Positions 20,170-31,089 of a stretch of 64,000 bases of DNA are shown piece by piece; positions within the stretch are counted from its first letter, which is position 1, and the number at the start of each line of letters is the position of its first letter. Origin of the DNA: Macrolepiota albuminosa (Eukaryota; Basidiomycota; Agaricomycetes; Agaricales; Agaricaceae). The position numbers were made by a program, and so were the translations under genes. Under the pieces are notes generated by a model that saw only the letters and a list, made by a program, of their open reading frames with translations, had not been told where the DNA came from and did no database searches. Location: NCBI GenBank assembly GCA_027475525.1, contig JAMWFC010000046.1:186001-250000 (forward strand), in the 5' to 3' direction.

Positions 20170-20403
20170 GGCATTGAACAGTCTCTCAATAAGGTTCTTA
20201 TGGAAATTGATGTCTTGCTTTTGAGGCTCGATGGAGATGTACCTTGTACACTAGGAAAGAACGTCGATGTCGTGTTTCGTGTCTCTGGCATTGCACAGTC
20301 TCTCGATAAGGTTCTTATGGAAATTGATGTCTTGCTTTTGAGGCTCAATGGAGATGTACCTTGTACACTAGGAAAGAACGTCAATGTGGTGTTGCCACGA
20401 GGC
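20170..20403. repeat. Two in-frame 117-bp tandem units
   Basis: Units 20170-20286 and 20287-20403 are nearly identical. Both strands stay open through them; minus-strand translation gives a repeated block with TFFPSVQGTSP and SKTSISIRTLSRDC. The period is 39 codons. I do not recognise the product; similar short repeats may belong to an unclassified fungal family. Treat the coding status as open. Confidence 0.45.
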
Positions 20404-20619
20404 ACCCAGGCGAACACAAAGGCAATGATGATGATGATGAATTAAAATTTAACCGGCGGCAATCATATGTCAACCATTTCTCTTTTGATGCAGATATATC
20501 TAGACACCAATATCACAGCAAAAACCGATGCTGAAGCTCAACCCCGGAACGAAGTGTAAAGCAACAGTTCATCTGTGCTTGCAAAGGCAACATTTCTATT
20601 TTCAGGGCTCAACCGCACT

Positions 20620-21190
20620 TCTTGGTCTGGGTCGATGGTGCACACAACACTAACCTGATGGTTAATCTCCTAGATAGTGACCTTAATGTGATTTTGTTCA
20701 TGACAAGTGTGATTTTTACTCCCTCTTGTAGAGCATAGCAAATAATGGACTCATTGTGGCAACCGTTAACTGCAAACACATCAACATCCAGATAGGCCGT
20801 CAAGTACAAATGATATTCACTGACCCCCTCAACAAGGTCGACTACAAGTAGGATGCCGTCAACAAGTATTTCGCGTTCTCTAGATAGGACGTAAGCAGTA
20901 TAACGCATCTGAAAGAATGTGCTCGTTAGTCGTAACATAGAAAACCGTGTTTCTGGCATCTTTCTCTTCCACCGTCCATTTCCACTTTGACTGGAGCGAC
21001 AATGGGCCCACACGATGGATAATACTACTTGTCCTCATGAAGAACAAGCACGTTATGTGATGGAACTTTTCAGACAAGACCTCTGTATAAGTTTTAATGT
21101 AATAAAGACCAACCATCAACCTCCATTAACGCTTCTCATCATTGAGCCCTTTGAAAGGAGCAGAAAACTCATCATAGTCCTCAAAATAAG
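20620..21190 (-). pseudogene. Relic of the U5 snRNP GTPase gene (Snu114/EFTUD2-like)
   Basis: Minus-strand frames contain WTVEEKDxPETRF (with a one-base shift), then YTAYVLSREREI, DGILLVVDLVEGV and, after an insertion of about 30 codons, NESIICYALQEGVKITLVMNKI. This order matches the GTPase domain region of the spliceosomal EF-2-like protein Snu114: the TVEEKD...ETRF lead-in, the switch region RYTDTHVLSREREI, DGILLVVDVVEGV, and the NKxD nucleotide-binding motif. In the last the Asp after NKI is lost. The fragment lacks the P-loop and is frameshifted, so it is a pseudogene fragment of a housekeeping gene carried among transposons. Confidence 0.72.
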
Positions 21191-21660
21191 CCATGGCACG
21201 ACACAACTAATGTAGAATAGGTGTGTATCAGTGAGTAAGCTTAAGGGAGCCAATACGTTGTCATGAGTGCCCAAGGATTGGTGACCAGGTCACGTTTCTG
21301 CCCAAAAGTGTTCAACAAAACTTAAAACATGGAAAAATTTTAGCTCCGATATTGACATGGTTATGATTCAAAGATCTGCGTACGTTGTATTGCATCTACT
21401 AGAAAATATCAATCAAAATTAATGCTTTGCGCTTTGGAGAGGAAGGGAATGCAGCAGGGTAACTGCAAATTGCGCGTTTGAAAAATTCGGAAATAAGTAA
21501 AAGTGTAAAAAAAAACAATGCTTGCACAATGTTCCCCTTGTCATATCACATTTCACAAACAAAATTTTTTTCTTGAAGTTTTTCAAGCGTTGCAAGACTA
21601 ATGAACCATTACCTCTGCTTCAAAACGACGGAGATTGCTAACACATACACGTTTCAATGA
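21191..21660. other. No recognisable gene
   Basis: AT-rich sequence between the GTPase relic and the Plavaka transposase. It may hold the 3' end of the transposon. I see no terminal inverted repeat. Confidence 0.4.
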
Positions 21661-21665
21661 AACAA

Positions 21666-24144
21666 CTACCATGATTTCATCCCACTCGAACCTTGCGCAA
21701 TGGGCTTCAATCTCAGCGACTGGCACCGCTTTGAGTTGTGAATGTGTCCGAGTGCTCCAGATGCTTGCTCCAAGCTCAGGATACTCCTGGTATGGGTTGT
21801 GGGGGATATCAGATGGCTGATGATGTACCCTGACAATCCAGACTCCTTGTAAGCATGCGGGTCAGCACGTTTGATTGCATCTATACTTTCAAGGGAAATG
21901 GAAGCAGTTTTCCCTTTGACGCCTAAATCCTCATCGAAAGACTGGACCTCATTTTCCAAATCCTGAAAGGTAGCTGCGTCATCATGCTCGGTTGCAAGTA
22001 TGCCACGAGCTTGAGGTTGAACTAGAACTTGAAAGAATTTGAGGCACTCCTTAACAACCTGCGGACAACTTTCCTTGAAAAATAGGCCTCTCAAGTTGGC
22101 AGCTTTATGCCAGGATCGAAGTATTGTTTCTTCATATTCATCTAGTATTCTCAAGTCAGAATCAGCTCAACCTAGAATAGGCAGAGGATTTACATTTCTT
22201 ATAATTGGTTGAAAGCCATTGCAACTGACCGATCGCGTGTTCAAATGGGAAGGCCCACCACCCATGGACAGGACCATAGAGCTTTATGAACTCTGGAATG
22301 TGAAAAGCCATGTGGTGATTAGGGACACACTCATAGAACGGAAATATTCTCTGGAGTTCTCGGCGATATTCAACCATGCAATTTATGTATAGTATGGAGT
22401 GTGCTTCACTGGTGACTTGAGAGGTTGCCAAGGTAATTGCGGTCATGAGTAGCATGGTAAGATGCAGCAATTCCACGCGTTCGGTATCTGACCATTTCCG
22501 AACCAAGGAGATCGGCAAATTTAAGCAACCGAGTGTGCACCATTTATTGGCCTTGAGTTTCAATCCTGACAGAAAAGGAACTGAAGTTACCCAGGAGGGC
22601 TTTACGATATAATCCATATCATCTCTGATGCTATGCATCTCTTCGTCTGTTAACACATTTCCAGGTTCTATATATGTGTTGGTTTCGACTTGTTTCATTC
22701 TCTGCAAAAGGATGTTAGTTGCATGCAATAAGAAAAATGTCAGCGCGTGCCCAAGTTACCATAGCTCGTGAGTACTCCTCTCTTGTAAGTCTCTTCGCGC
22801 CAGATCACATTTCACATTGAAGACCTCTGGCGACGTAAACCAAGGCCAGTAAAGCAATTTTAGCCCATTTTTTCACCGCACTTTCAAACGCAGTATCCTT
22901 GTTGCTGAATTCCATATGTTCCAATAGCCAACAAAGGAATGACCACGCAGCTTTCATAGACAATTTTGCCTGTGGCTCAGGGTTATCAAAAGTGAATGGT
23001 ATCTTTACAATTAATGCTTTATGTGGAACAACTTCTTTCCTTCTACTCTTTTTACCTTCGGGGTTGTAACCAAGAATGCTCCAAAAATGCTCCTTGATGA
23101 GACCGAGAAACAAGTTATGCATGGGATCGACAACGAGATAGGACGATGGCTTATAATAGGGCAACCTGAGAAGTTCGGTCCATCGTATACCATGTTTTTC
23201 TACCAATTTTTTGGCCGCTTCTGTAGAGGGAGCAGATATGTATTTCTCCGCCTTTTGCCTACAGTCGGCATTGATACCCGAAACCCAAATGTCGTGTTCA
23301 AAATTATTGTAGGAATGAAAAGACCTGCAGCATTTGCATTGGGAACAGAACAATTCGTGGTTGATTGTAGTAAAGCCTCCAACTTTCCGCGCCATCAGGA
23401 GGTCGCAGACAACGAGGATAATGGCACAAAAAATCAACCGCCCATAGAGATAGTCTGCAGTCCGGCTAAACCAAACACCTTCCCAAAACGCAAGGAAGGC
23501 ATCAACAATTGGTTTCAGGTAGGGGTTGATACCGTCCACCTCCATGGAAGGCTTGTGCAGACCAGGAATCAGCTGAACATAGAGATTCTTGGGCTTGTGC
23601 CGTTTGTCTATAGGTAGATTAAGACATGCAACGGAAATCATTCCAACAGAGATCTTCTTTCCAGCTTGCTTATTGTCCAGGGGATTGAAGAAATCCACTC
23701 CGATCATAAATAACGACCAGCATTCATGTTGCCAGAGAGACTAAAGTGAGTTTTGCCATCGGGCCCCATGAACTCCCGAATTGCAGAGCCCTGAAAGATA
23801 TTTGTTATTTTCCCACCTTTGGAAGCGTGCATCTTTTCCCAAGCTTGGTCCATCTTTTTCTCGTAACTGTGTCGGGACAGTAAACCTGCGAACCAATCTT
23901 TGAAGTCGAAAACAATATAGGGCCGTATGGGGACGTATATAGTGAGATTCAGTTGCCCAACAGATTTTTGGCGAACAAGCAGCTCCTTACACTTCTTGCC
24001 ATGACGCCTGGCACTACAACACTCTGGATACACCGGAATGTCATCATATATATCCTTTCCATCGTCTTTGCCACTCTTGCCCTTGATTGCTCTGTAAATC
24101 GAGTTGTCAGGTTCTGCTGAGTCGGGGGCTTTCCAGGAAAGCAA
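21666..24144 (-). pseudogene. Plavaka/CACTA-type transposase (Tnp2 family), degraded
   Basis: Four minus-strand blocks read in order 23704-24144, 22805-23707, 22162-22728 and 21666-22154. The core (22805-23707) has VDFFNPLDNKQAGKKISVG, LNLPIDKRHKPKN, VVCDLLMARKVGGF, a cysteine pair CSQCKC, GIRWTELLRLPYYKP and DPMHNLFLGLIKEHF. These are hallmarks of the fungal Tnp2/Transposase_21 domain (DDE family) of Plavaka-like elements. The next block has LTDEEMHSIRDDMDYI, PSWVTSVP and VHGWWAFPFEHAIGQLQ, typical of the C-terminal half. Single-base frameshifts lie near 23705 and 22160. Its N-terminus is cut at 24104 by the LTR of Gypsy C; no terminal repeats were found. Confidence 0.82.
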
Positions 24145-24821
24145 TCGCCCTTACAATGCGGACTTGACCCACGGATACTCGGGTGTCTGGAACTCCGGGG
24201 CTAGGACTCCAGGGTTCAAGACGTGGACAGGGAAGTCCCAGGAGAGGGGACTAGTCTGGGGGTTTTGGGTGGTGGGTAACGGGGGAGTTTGGGTGGGGGT
24301 CGAGTCGTGAACCGGAGGTTCTAAGACGAGACCAAGTTAGTAAGTTAAAGTCGCGAAGTGCGTACCAGTCTTAGAGCACGTGAATATCCAAGCATGCCAG
24401 TCAAGCGTGCCAGTCAATGCGTACCAGTCAAATAGAGGGCACGCAACAATCCAAGTGAAGCAAAGTAACAGTGTATGTAATATCAAGACTACCGAATACA
24501 ACAGGGAACTGTGCTATAAGTACTACAGGACCGGGTCTCGGAGCTCCGGGGTGTCTGGGATGGGTTCCAGGATTGTGCGTGTGGGGCGTGCGATCAATTG
24601 GCGTGGAGGGAGTTGTGATGCGTGATGCGTGATGGCCGGGAACAATTCGCGTGATCTGATCATTGATCGGGGCTGGTGGTGGCTGATGGCGGTCCTTGAT
24701 GCGTGTGATGGCGGTGTCGGCGGTCGTGATGGCGGGGCGTGTCTTGTGGGGTTGGAGGGAGGGTCCCGGAGGGTGTTCCGGGGGTGTCCCGGGGTGGGCC
24801 CGGAGGGGAGGGGTCGTGACA
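24105..24821 (-). repeat. 3' LTR of Gypsy C (717 bp)
   Basis: Ends TGTCAGG...GTGACA on the plus strand. A related copy with both ends and a target duplication lies at 34865-35615. The inner boundary is followed on the coding strand by a G-rich polypurine tract, which fixes the orientation. Confidence 0.85.
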
Positions 24822-24836
24822 TCACCCCCCCTTCAG
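24822..24836 (-). promoter_or_regulatory. Polypurine tract of Gypsy C
   Basis: On the minus strand the bases AAGGGGGGGTGA lie directly against the 3' LTR, the expected plus-strand primer position. Confidence 0.7.
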
Positions 24837-24950
24837 CACCGAGACCCTCTGAGGCGCGCGTAGCCGGGGGTTCGGACCGGGGTCCAATCATGGGATCTGG
24901 CACCTGACTTGCCATGTATCAAAAAAATTTTTTACCATCAAACTCAACCA

Positions 24951-26611
24951 TGTCACGTACGCCGACGCATTCCCCGACGCCCCCACAAACCAACGAGGTC
25001 ACGCCTCTCATGGCTTGGGAAGCCCGGGACGCGCAATACCAGCGTGTGGTGGAGCTCGCCCAGCAATGTTAGTGCCTTCCCACGTTGTTCGCCTATCCCA
25101 CTGACCTTCCTATTTCAGAACAATTCAGCAATCCTGTCACGGGTCCCAGCCGGCACCTGGAGCCTGCTCCCGATGCGGGTCCTAGTGTCGTCCCAGAGGC
25201 CTGCCCGAGTCGTCCTGCGCCTACCTTTGCGCGGATGACTGTCCGTCCTCCCCGCCCTCAACCCCCTTCCCGCCCCAGGCTACCTGCCCCTCGTTTCCGT
25301 CGTTCCGGGATGGCGGTGGGGGCCGTATCTGAAGTTCTGGAGGGTCAGCGCGTTGCGTGGGCAGACGCAATGCAGGAGTTATTTGGGGAGGCCCTGGAGA
25401 GGCTCCGGGGTCTACCCACCCATGCCTGGTGCGTGAATAACGGACCAGTGAGTGCTTCCCTACCTCAGGTCTCGTCGCTGATTTTGGCGCAGTGTCTCCA
25501 CTGCACTCAACGAACGGTCCCCTGCCTGTTCGAGGTCCCAGGCCCCTCGTCCCGCCAGGACACGTCCGTGTGTGAGGCATGCCGCCTCAACCATGAGTGG
25601 TGTTCCGTATCGGCGCTGTGGAGGGCGCACTGCATCTCCCAGGAGCAGGGGTGGCTGCTGGGGGGGGGTCACCTGGAGGATGGGGGTCGAGGAGCGGGAC
25701 TGGGTCGTGGATCCGGTGGAGGTGGCCCCAGCAGGTCCAGGGGGGTTGGGGAGCAGGGGTGCCATTCGGGTGGGGGGCCGGGGTCGGCCCGTGGTCCTCA
25801 TCACGCGCCGAGTGACCTGGGCCGGGGGAAGCCGGGAGGGGCACAGGGGGCGCCCTGACAAGAGGAAGCGGCAGGCGTTGCCAAGCCCTTCCCCAGGGCC
25901 GTCGAAGAGGGTGTGTCTGCCCTCCGAGACCCCACCCCCGGTTTTTCCGCCTCGTCTGTCCCCGGCGGTATTCTCCCCCTTGTCTGAGAGGCCCTTGGGC
26001 GTCAGTGTCGGGGATCTCCAGGAGCGCTTGGGGCGGGCCAAGCAGGAGCACGAGGAGGAGGCGGCCATCTGGAGGGGTTTGGAGGAGGGTCAGGAGGCGG
26101 CGCTCCGGGATCTGGAGGAGGTCAGGGTCGCTCGGGGGGAGGCTGAGGCCGAGCTGGAGTCGTTGAGGGGGAGGTTGGGGCAGGGGGCGGGGTTCCCGGA
26201 GGGGCTGTTGGAGGCGGTGCGCCAGGATGTGGTGGTCGCCCGCATGGCTTCGTTGAGTGAGTGTTTTTCCCCGGGCTTGGCTCCTCACTGACACCCACAG
26301 GTTGGGCCTGGGAGCATCATTTGCTCCTGGATGGGGCGGCCACGGCACTCGCAGCGCTGCAGGAGGGGCAGCGCCCGGAGGTGACGACCCCCGGGGTGGA
26401 GCAGGGCCTCGACTTGCTGGGGCGAGTGGTGTCGGCCCACCGGCAGAGGAACGTGCCCGCCCCCGGCTCTTGGTTCGAAAGAATCCTGGACGAGGGCGAG
26501 TCTCTCCCATCCTGGGAGCAATTGGCGGAGGAGGTACTGTGGGAGCACGGTCCGGAGGGGATGGGGGAGGGGTTCCAAGGCTGGCCGGGGGAGGGGGGCA
26601 AGGGCTGGTAG
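24951..26611 (+). pseudogene. Antisense intron-containing ORF in Gypsy C with cysteine cluster
   Basis: This plus-strand gene lies between pol and the 3' LTR, opposite to the element's own genes. The likely start is ATG 24951 (MSRTPTHSPTPP), 130 bases from the LTR edge. A candidate 51-nt intron is 25068-25118 (CTGAC branch, TTTCAG); as sequenced its joining creates a TAA. The second exon is proline/arginine-rich, then has C-x2-C-x6-C-x15-C-x2-C-x6-C at about 25493-25600, the spacing of a fungal Zn2Cys6 cluster. After a frameshift near a G run (about 25672) follow a basic stretch and a coiled coil (residues like RLGRAKQEHEEEAAIWRGL). A clean 44-nt intron (26257-26300) leads to the last exon, ending at 26611. 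It is possibly a regulator; function unknown. Confidence 0.6.
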
Positions 26612-26884
26612 TTTTTTGTTCTTTCTCTTTTTCTTGTCGTTTGCTCGTCTTGTCCTGGCTGCTACTGTAGAGTATGTAAAGTAGAAAAATGTATATACTT
26701 GGTCTCCCGGGGTAAAGGGTGGTGTAAGGGGTGAAAGAAGACTGAAAAACAGAAAGCACCTTGCCCAGGTTCCGGGACACCACTATGAAATGATACTAAA
26801 AGAGAGTAAGATCTAGAAAGGGAAAGCAGAAAGTATACATGGGAGTTGAATCCCTACTGAGCCCAGAGGCGGGGGTTACGCCCA

Positions 26885-29800
26885 CTACTGCCGTCTGTGA
26901 GTCCTGCGGCTGGGAGGGTTGTTTCCCGAGTGCCGTTGTTGGAAGTCCCAGAGTTTGTCGAGGGCGCCTTCGAGGTTTCGATGCGGTTCCCAGGTGTCGT
27001 CTTCCAGGCCGTATCCCTTCCACCGTACGAGGAAGTGGGGTCGTCCACGAATGTTCCGGGAGTCGAGGATGTCTTCAACTTCATAGTGGTACTCGTCCTC
27101 AACCTCAACCGGGGGAGGGGGCTCGGGGCGTCGTTTGGGGAAAGGATCCGGGGGGTGTCGTTCCAGGAGGTGGACGTGGAATACCGGGTGCAGACCTTTT
27201 AGTCCTGGGGGGAGCTCAATCTTGTAGGCGTGGGATGAGACCTTCTTCAATATTTTGAACAGGCCGAGACGCTTGTGATCGAGTTTTGGGGAGGGCCGGC
27301 GGGTGTGGAGATGTCGTCGATCTAACCATATCTTTGTCTCGGGGGTCCAGTCAGGGGTGTCTTCCCGTTTCTGGTCAGCGTGTTTCACGTAGGCCCAGTT
27401 CGTGGTGTCGATCTCTTCCCAGAGAAACTCATGAAGGGATTGGAGATCCCGGGCGACCTCGTGGGCGGCATGCAACGGGATGTCCCGGAGCGAGAGTGTC
27501 AGTCGGGGGTGATATCCCTTGTTGGCAAAGAAAGGGGATACCCCAGTGGCAGAGTGCGGCGTGTTGTTGTAGGTGAACTCGGCCAGGGGGAGCTCGGCGC
27601 ACCAGTCGTCCTGCAAGTAGTTGACGTACAGTCGGAGGTACTGCTCGAGAGACTGGTTGACCCTTTTGGTTTGGCCGTCGGTTTCGGGGTGGTAGGCGGT
27701 AGAGAGGTTAGTCTTTACTTCAAGTGCCTTATACAGGGAAGTCCAAAACTTGGACATGAAGAGAGGGCCACGGTCGGAGACGATGTCGTCCGGGAGTCCA
27801 TGTTTGGCAAAGACGTGCTCAAGGAACAGCTGGGCGAAGTCCAGGGCGGTGTCCGTGGTGTGGCAGGGTAGGAAGATGCCCTGTTTGGTTAGCCTACACA
27901 CAACGACGAGAATGGCATCCCAGGGGCGTCGTCCGACTGGCAGGGGTTTCAGGAGTCCGTAGGGTCGGTGTCGGGGGACCTTGGCCTGGAGGCAGGGTTC
28001 ACATGATCGAATGTAGCGGGCCACGTCCTTTTTCAACCCTGGCCAAAAGTAAGTCCGGGAGATCAGCTGGAGAGTCTTACGTATTCCAGGGTGTCCCTGG
28101 AGCTTGTGGTCATGGTGTTGACGGAGGACGTCGTAGCGGAGTCGGGCGTGATCCGGGACGTAGATGCGGCTGTCCCGGAGGAGGAGTTTTTCGTCGGAGG
28201 ACAAGGAGAAGGCAGGGTCCTGGTCGGTTCCATCGGGAGGGTTGCGGGGGTCGTGATCGGAGAAGTACTTGTCTCGGGGGGCACGGCGGATCTGACTCAG
28301 GGTTCCTTCGTTGTTTAAGATCAGTACGGCATTCAGATGTTCAGGAGGGATCATCACGCAATGATTGAACGCATTGCGTTCCGCCTCGAACGACTTCTTG
28401 GGATAGACGTCCAGACAACGGGTGAGGGCGTCGGGTTTAGCTCCGAGTTGTCCCGGGCGGTACTGGATCGTGAAGTTGTATTCCGAGAGGACCTCAGACC
28501 ATTGGGCCTGTCGTTGACTAAGCTGTTTGGTCGTGGTGAAGTACTGCAGGTTGTTGTGATCTGAGTAGACCTGAATCCGGTGTCGGGCTCCCTCGAGGTA
28601 GGCTCGCCACTGCTTGAAGGCTTCGACGATGGCGAGGAGCTCCTTGTCGTAGATGTAGTAGTTGAGCTCGGCGTCGATCATGGACCGGGTGTAGAAGGCA
28701 ACTGGCCGGGGCTCCCCTCTGTCAGGTTCCATCTGCGAGAGGATCCTGCGTCGATCATGGACCGGGTGTAGAAGGCAACTGGCCGGGGCTCCCCTCTGTC
28801 AGGTTCCATCTGCGAGAGGATCCTGGCGATGGCGTAGTCGGAGGCGTCGCATTCCAGGATAATCGGGAGGGTCGGGTCGTAGTGCCGGAGTACGGGGGCG
28901 GTCGTGAAAGCCTCCTTGAGCAGGTTAAAGACACTCTGGCACTTACTGTCCCAGTTCCAGGCGACGTCCTTGCGCGTGAGCCGGTTGAGGGGTTTTGTGA
29001 TACTGGAGTAGTTATCTATGAACCTCCGGTAGAAGTTAGCAAAACCCAGGAAAGATTGTACTTCCTTGACGTTCCGGGGCTGCGGCCAGTTGACGATGGC
29101 CTCGACCTTGTGGGGGTCCATGCAAACGCCATTCGGGAATACGATGACGCCAAGATACTCAACCTCTTCCGTGTGGAATGAACACTTCTCGGGCTTGGCG
29201 TGGAGGTTGTGCTCCCAGAGGCGCTCGAGGACTTGCCGGACATGCTTCTGGTGATCCTCCGGCGAGTCGGAATAAATGAGGATGTCGTCCAGGTAGACGA
29301 TCACGAAGACGTCGCTCATGTCATGGAAGATGTCGTTCATGAAGTATTGGAACGTGGCGGGGGAGTTAGTCATTCCGAAAGGCATCACAAGGTACTCAAA
29401 CAGACCATACCGCGTTCGGAACGCGGTTTTCCACTCGTGTCCCGGGGCGATGCGGACGTTGTTGTAACCGGAGCGGAGGTCGATCTTCATGTAAACCTTG
29501 GCACTGCGGAGTTGATCGACCAGATCGCCAATGAGCGCGAGCGGGTAGTGGTTCTTCTTGGTGATCTTATTGAGTCCCCGGTAGTCGACACAGAGTCGGA
29601 GCAAGCCGTCTTTCTTCTTGGCGAATAGAACCGGGGCTCCGGTGGCAGAGGCAGAGGGTCGGATGAATCCCTTACCGAGCATTTTGTCGAGGTAGTCCTT
29701 GAGGGCCCGGAGTTCGACCTCTGACATGTTGTATACCTTGCCGAAAGGGGGGTTGGCTCCTTCCTCGAGGTTGATGGTGTGATCATAGGGGCGGTGAGGG

Positions 29801-29973
29801 GGGATCTCCTTGGCGTCTCCTTCGGAGAATACGTCAGCAAACTCGTGATACTCCGGGGGAACTACTTCTTGGAGGATTTGCTCCTTGGTTTTCTTTTCCG
29901 GGGGAATAGCGTCCCCTTGTAGATGTTCTTCCGGGAGAGAAGGCGAGGTGCAGCTGAAACGTGGGAGTTCCAT
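26885..29973 (-). pseudogene. Gypsy C pol: RT, RNase H, integrase, chromodomain
   Basis: Two long minus-strand frames (28678-29973 and 26885-28732) become one ORF of about 1000 codons if the 77-bp duplication at 28671-28824 is removed. RT is intact in motifs: LFAKKKDGLLRLCVDYRGLN, PFGMTNSPATFQ and YLDDILIYSDS. RNase H has ECDASDYAI and [10 protein letters not shown]. The integrase has the [11 protein letters not shown]...CEPCLQAK zinc domain. Between RRPW and DAILVVVC about 16 residues that normally carry the first catalytic Asp (MDFI) are missing, and the catalytic Glu in DGQTERVN is Lys (DGQTKRVN). The chromodomain ([10 protein letters not shown]...[17 protein letters not shown]) is complete. 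RT could work; integrase could not. Confidence 0.9.
28671..28824. repeat. Exact 77-bp tandem duplication in Gypsy C pol
   Basis: 28671-28747 and 28748-28824 are identical. Deleting one copy restores the pol frame across RT/RNase H. The period is the same as that of the duplication at 37034 in an unrelated sequence, which suggests an assembly artefact. Confidence 0.93.
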
Positions 29974-29989
29974 CCCTCATGAGGCGGGC

Positions 29990-31085
29990 GAAGGGGGTGG
30001 CCCCAATGATCCTAATTGTCGAGGGCGCTCAGGTCGATCGGGGTCATGGAAGCATCGGCCGGAGCGGGTGTGACGCGTGTCTGAGACCAGCAGGGGTAGT
30101 TTGGCCCTTTGTACTTGTTCTGAGGAATGTTTGGGGGTCGATCGGGGGCCTTGCGGTCTCAGATGGGCGTGGGGGGCGCGGCAGTCGTCCCGGGGGTGTC
30201 GGGCGTCGGGTCGTTTCCTAGGGCCCAGAGGTGCACGGCGGTCGAGGGGTGGTCTTTGGGTCCCGGGAAGGTCATGGTGAGCGTCCTCCAATCAATGTTG
30301 GGGTTCGTGTCCCGCAGCCAGGGTAGTCCCAGCACCATCGGGGTCAATTCGTGAAGTCGCGTGACCAGGAAGTCGGAGGTGAACTCGTAGTTGTTGTCCA
30401 GGGTCACTCGTCCTGAGTGAGACCTCTGGATGGGGCCGGAGGAGGAGGGGGTGCCGTCGAGGCGTTGCAGGCGGAGGGGCTGGTCGAGGGAGTCGTGGGG
30501 GAGGTCGAGAGCGTCACTGATGAAAACTCTGGTGGCTCCGCTGTCGATGAGGGCCGATACTGGTCCCGGGGTGCCATCCAGCCTGGCATTGATGACGAAG
30601 GATTGGGACGAACGGGACTGGAGTCCGGGGGGTGATGGGGGCCCGTCCTTGGGGGTAGGGTCTGGAGAGTGGGGGATGTCGAAGGGGAGTTGCTGGTCGT
30701 CAGGCATCGGGTCCCGGGTCAGGCGAAGGGAGAGATGTCGCCAATCGATGCGGGGGTTGGTGTCTCGGAGCCACGGAAGCCCTAGGACCAGGGGTGCGGA
30801 AGGGTGGAGTTTGGTGATCAACATCCGGAGGGTGTGAGTCTGTCCGTTGGCGAAAGTAACGGGCATACGCACGTAGTGAGTGATATCCCCTGCCGTAGAG
30901 GCATCTCCGTCAAAGAGGCAGAGCCGTACCGGGACCGGGAGTCGCTGGGCGGGTTCCGGGGCAAAGGTAGACCATGCTTCATCGATGAAGTTGTCGGTGG
31001 CGCCACTGTCAACGAGGGTGTTGAGGGGGGTTCCGGAGGGGGTGAGGCGGGTTTTGAGGAGGAGGAAGTGCGAGGAGTGGGAGGG
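29990..31085 (-). pseudogene. Gypsy C tandem double protease
   Basis: The minus strand encodes two retropepsin-like domains in one reading direction. Domain 1 has NTLVDSGATDNFIDEAW at about 30970-31020, then LHPSAPLVLGLPWLRDTNP and IDWR. Domain 2, about 158 codons later, has ALIDSGATRVFISDALDL at about 30515-30560, then LHELTPMVLGLPWLRDTNP and IDWR. Both keep the catalytic D-S-G and the LGLPWL strand, so each has the parts of a complete monomer. Usual Gypsy elements have one such domain and dimerise. Here the two halves could form an intramolecular pair like pepsin. A stop or frameshift separates this block from pol at about 29975-29990. Confidence 0.75.
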
Positions 31086-31089
31086 TAGG

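Noticed and set aside
25429..25468. Additional intron upstream of the cysteine cluster of the antisense ORF
   Set aside because: Removing it would create a stop shortly after the junction, while reading through keeps the cysteine cluster in frame.
28671..28824. 77-bp duplication as a biological programmed frameshift or repeat
   Set aside because: Identical period and perfection at a second unrelated site favour an assembly artefact.
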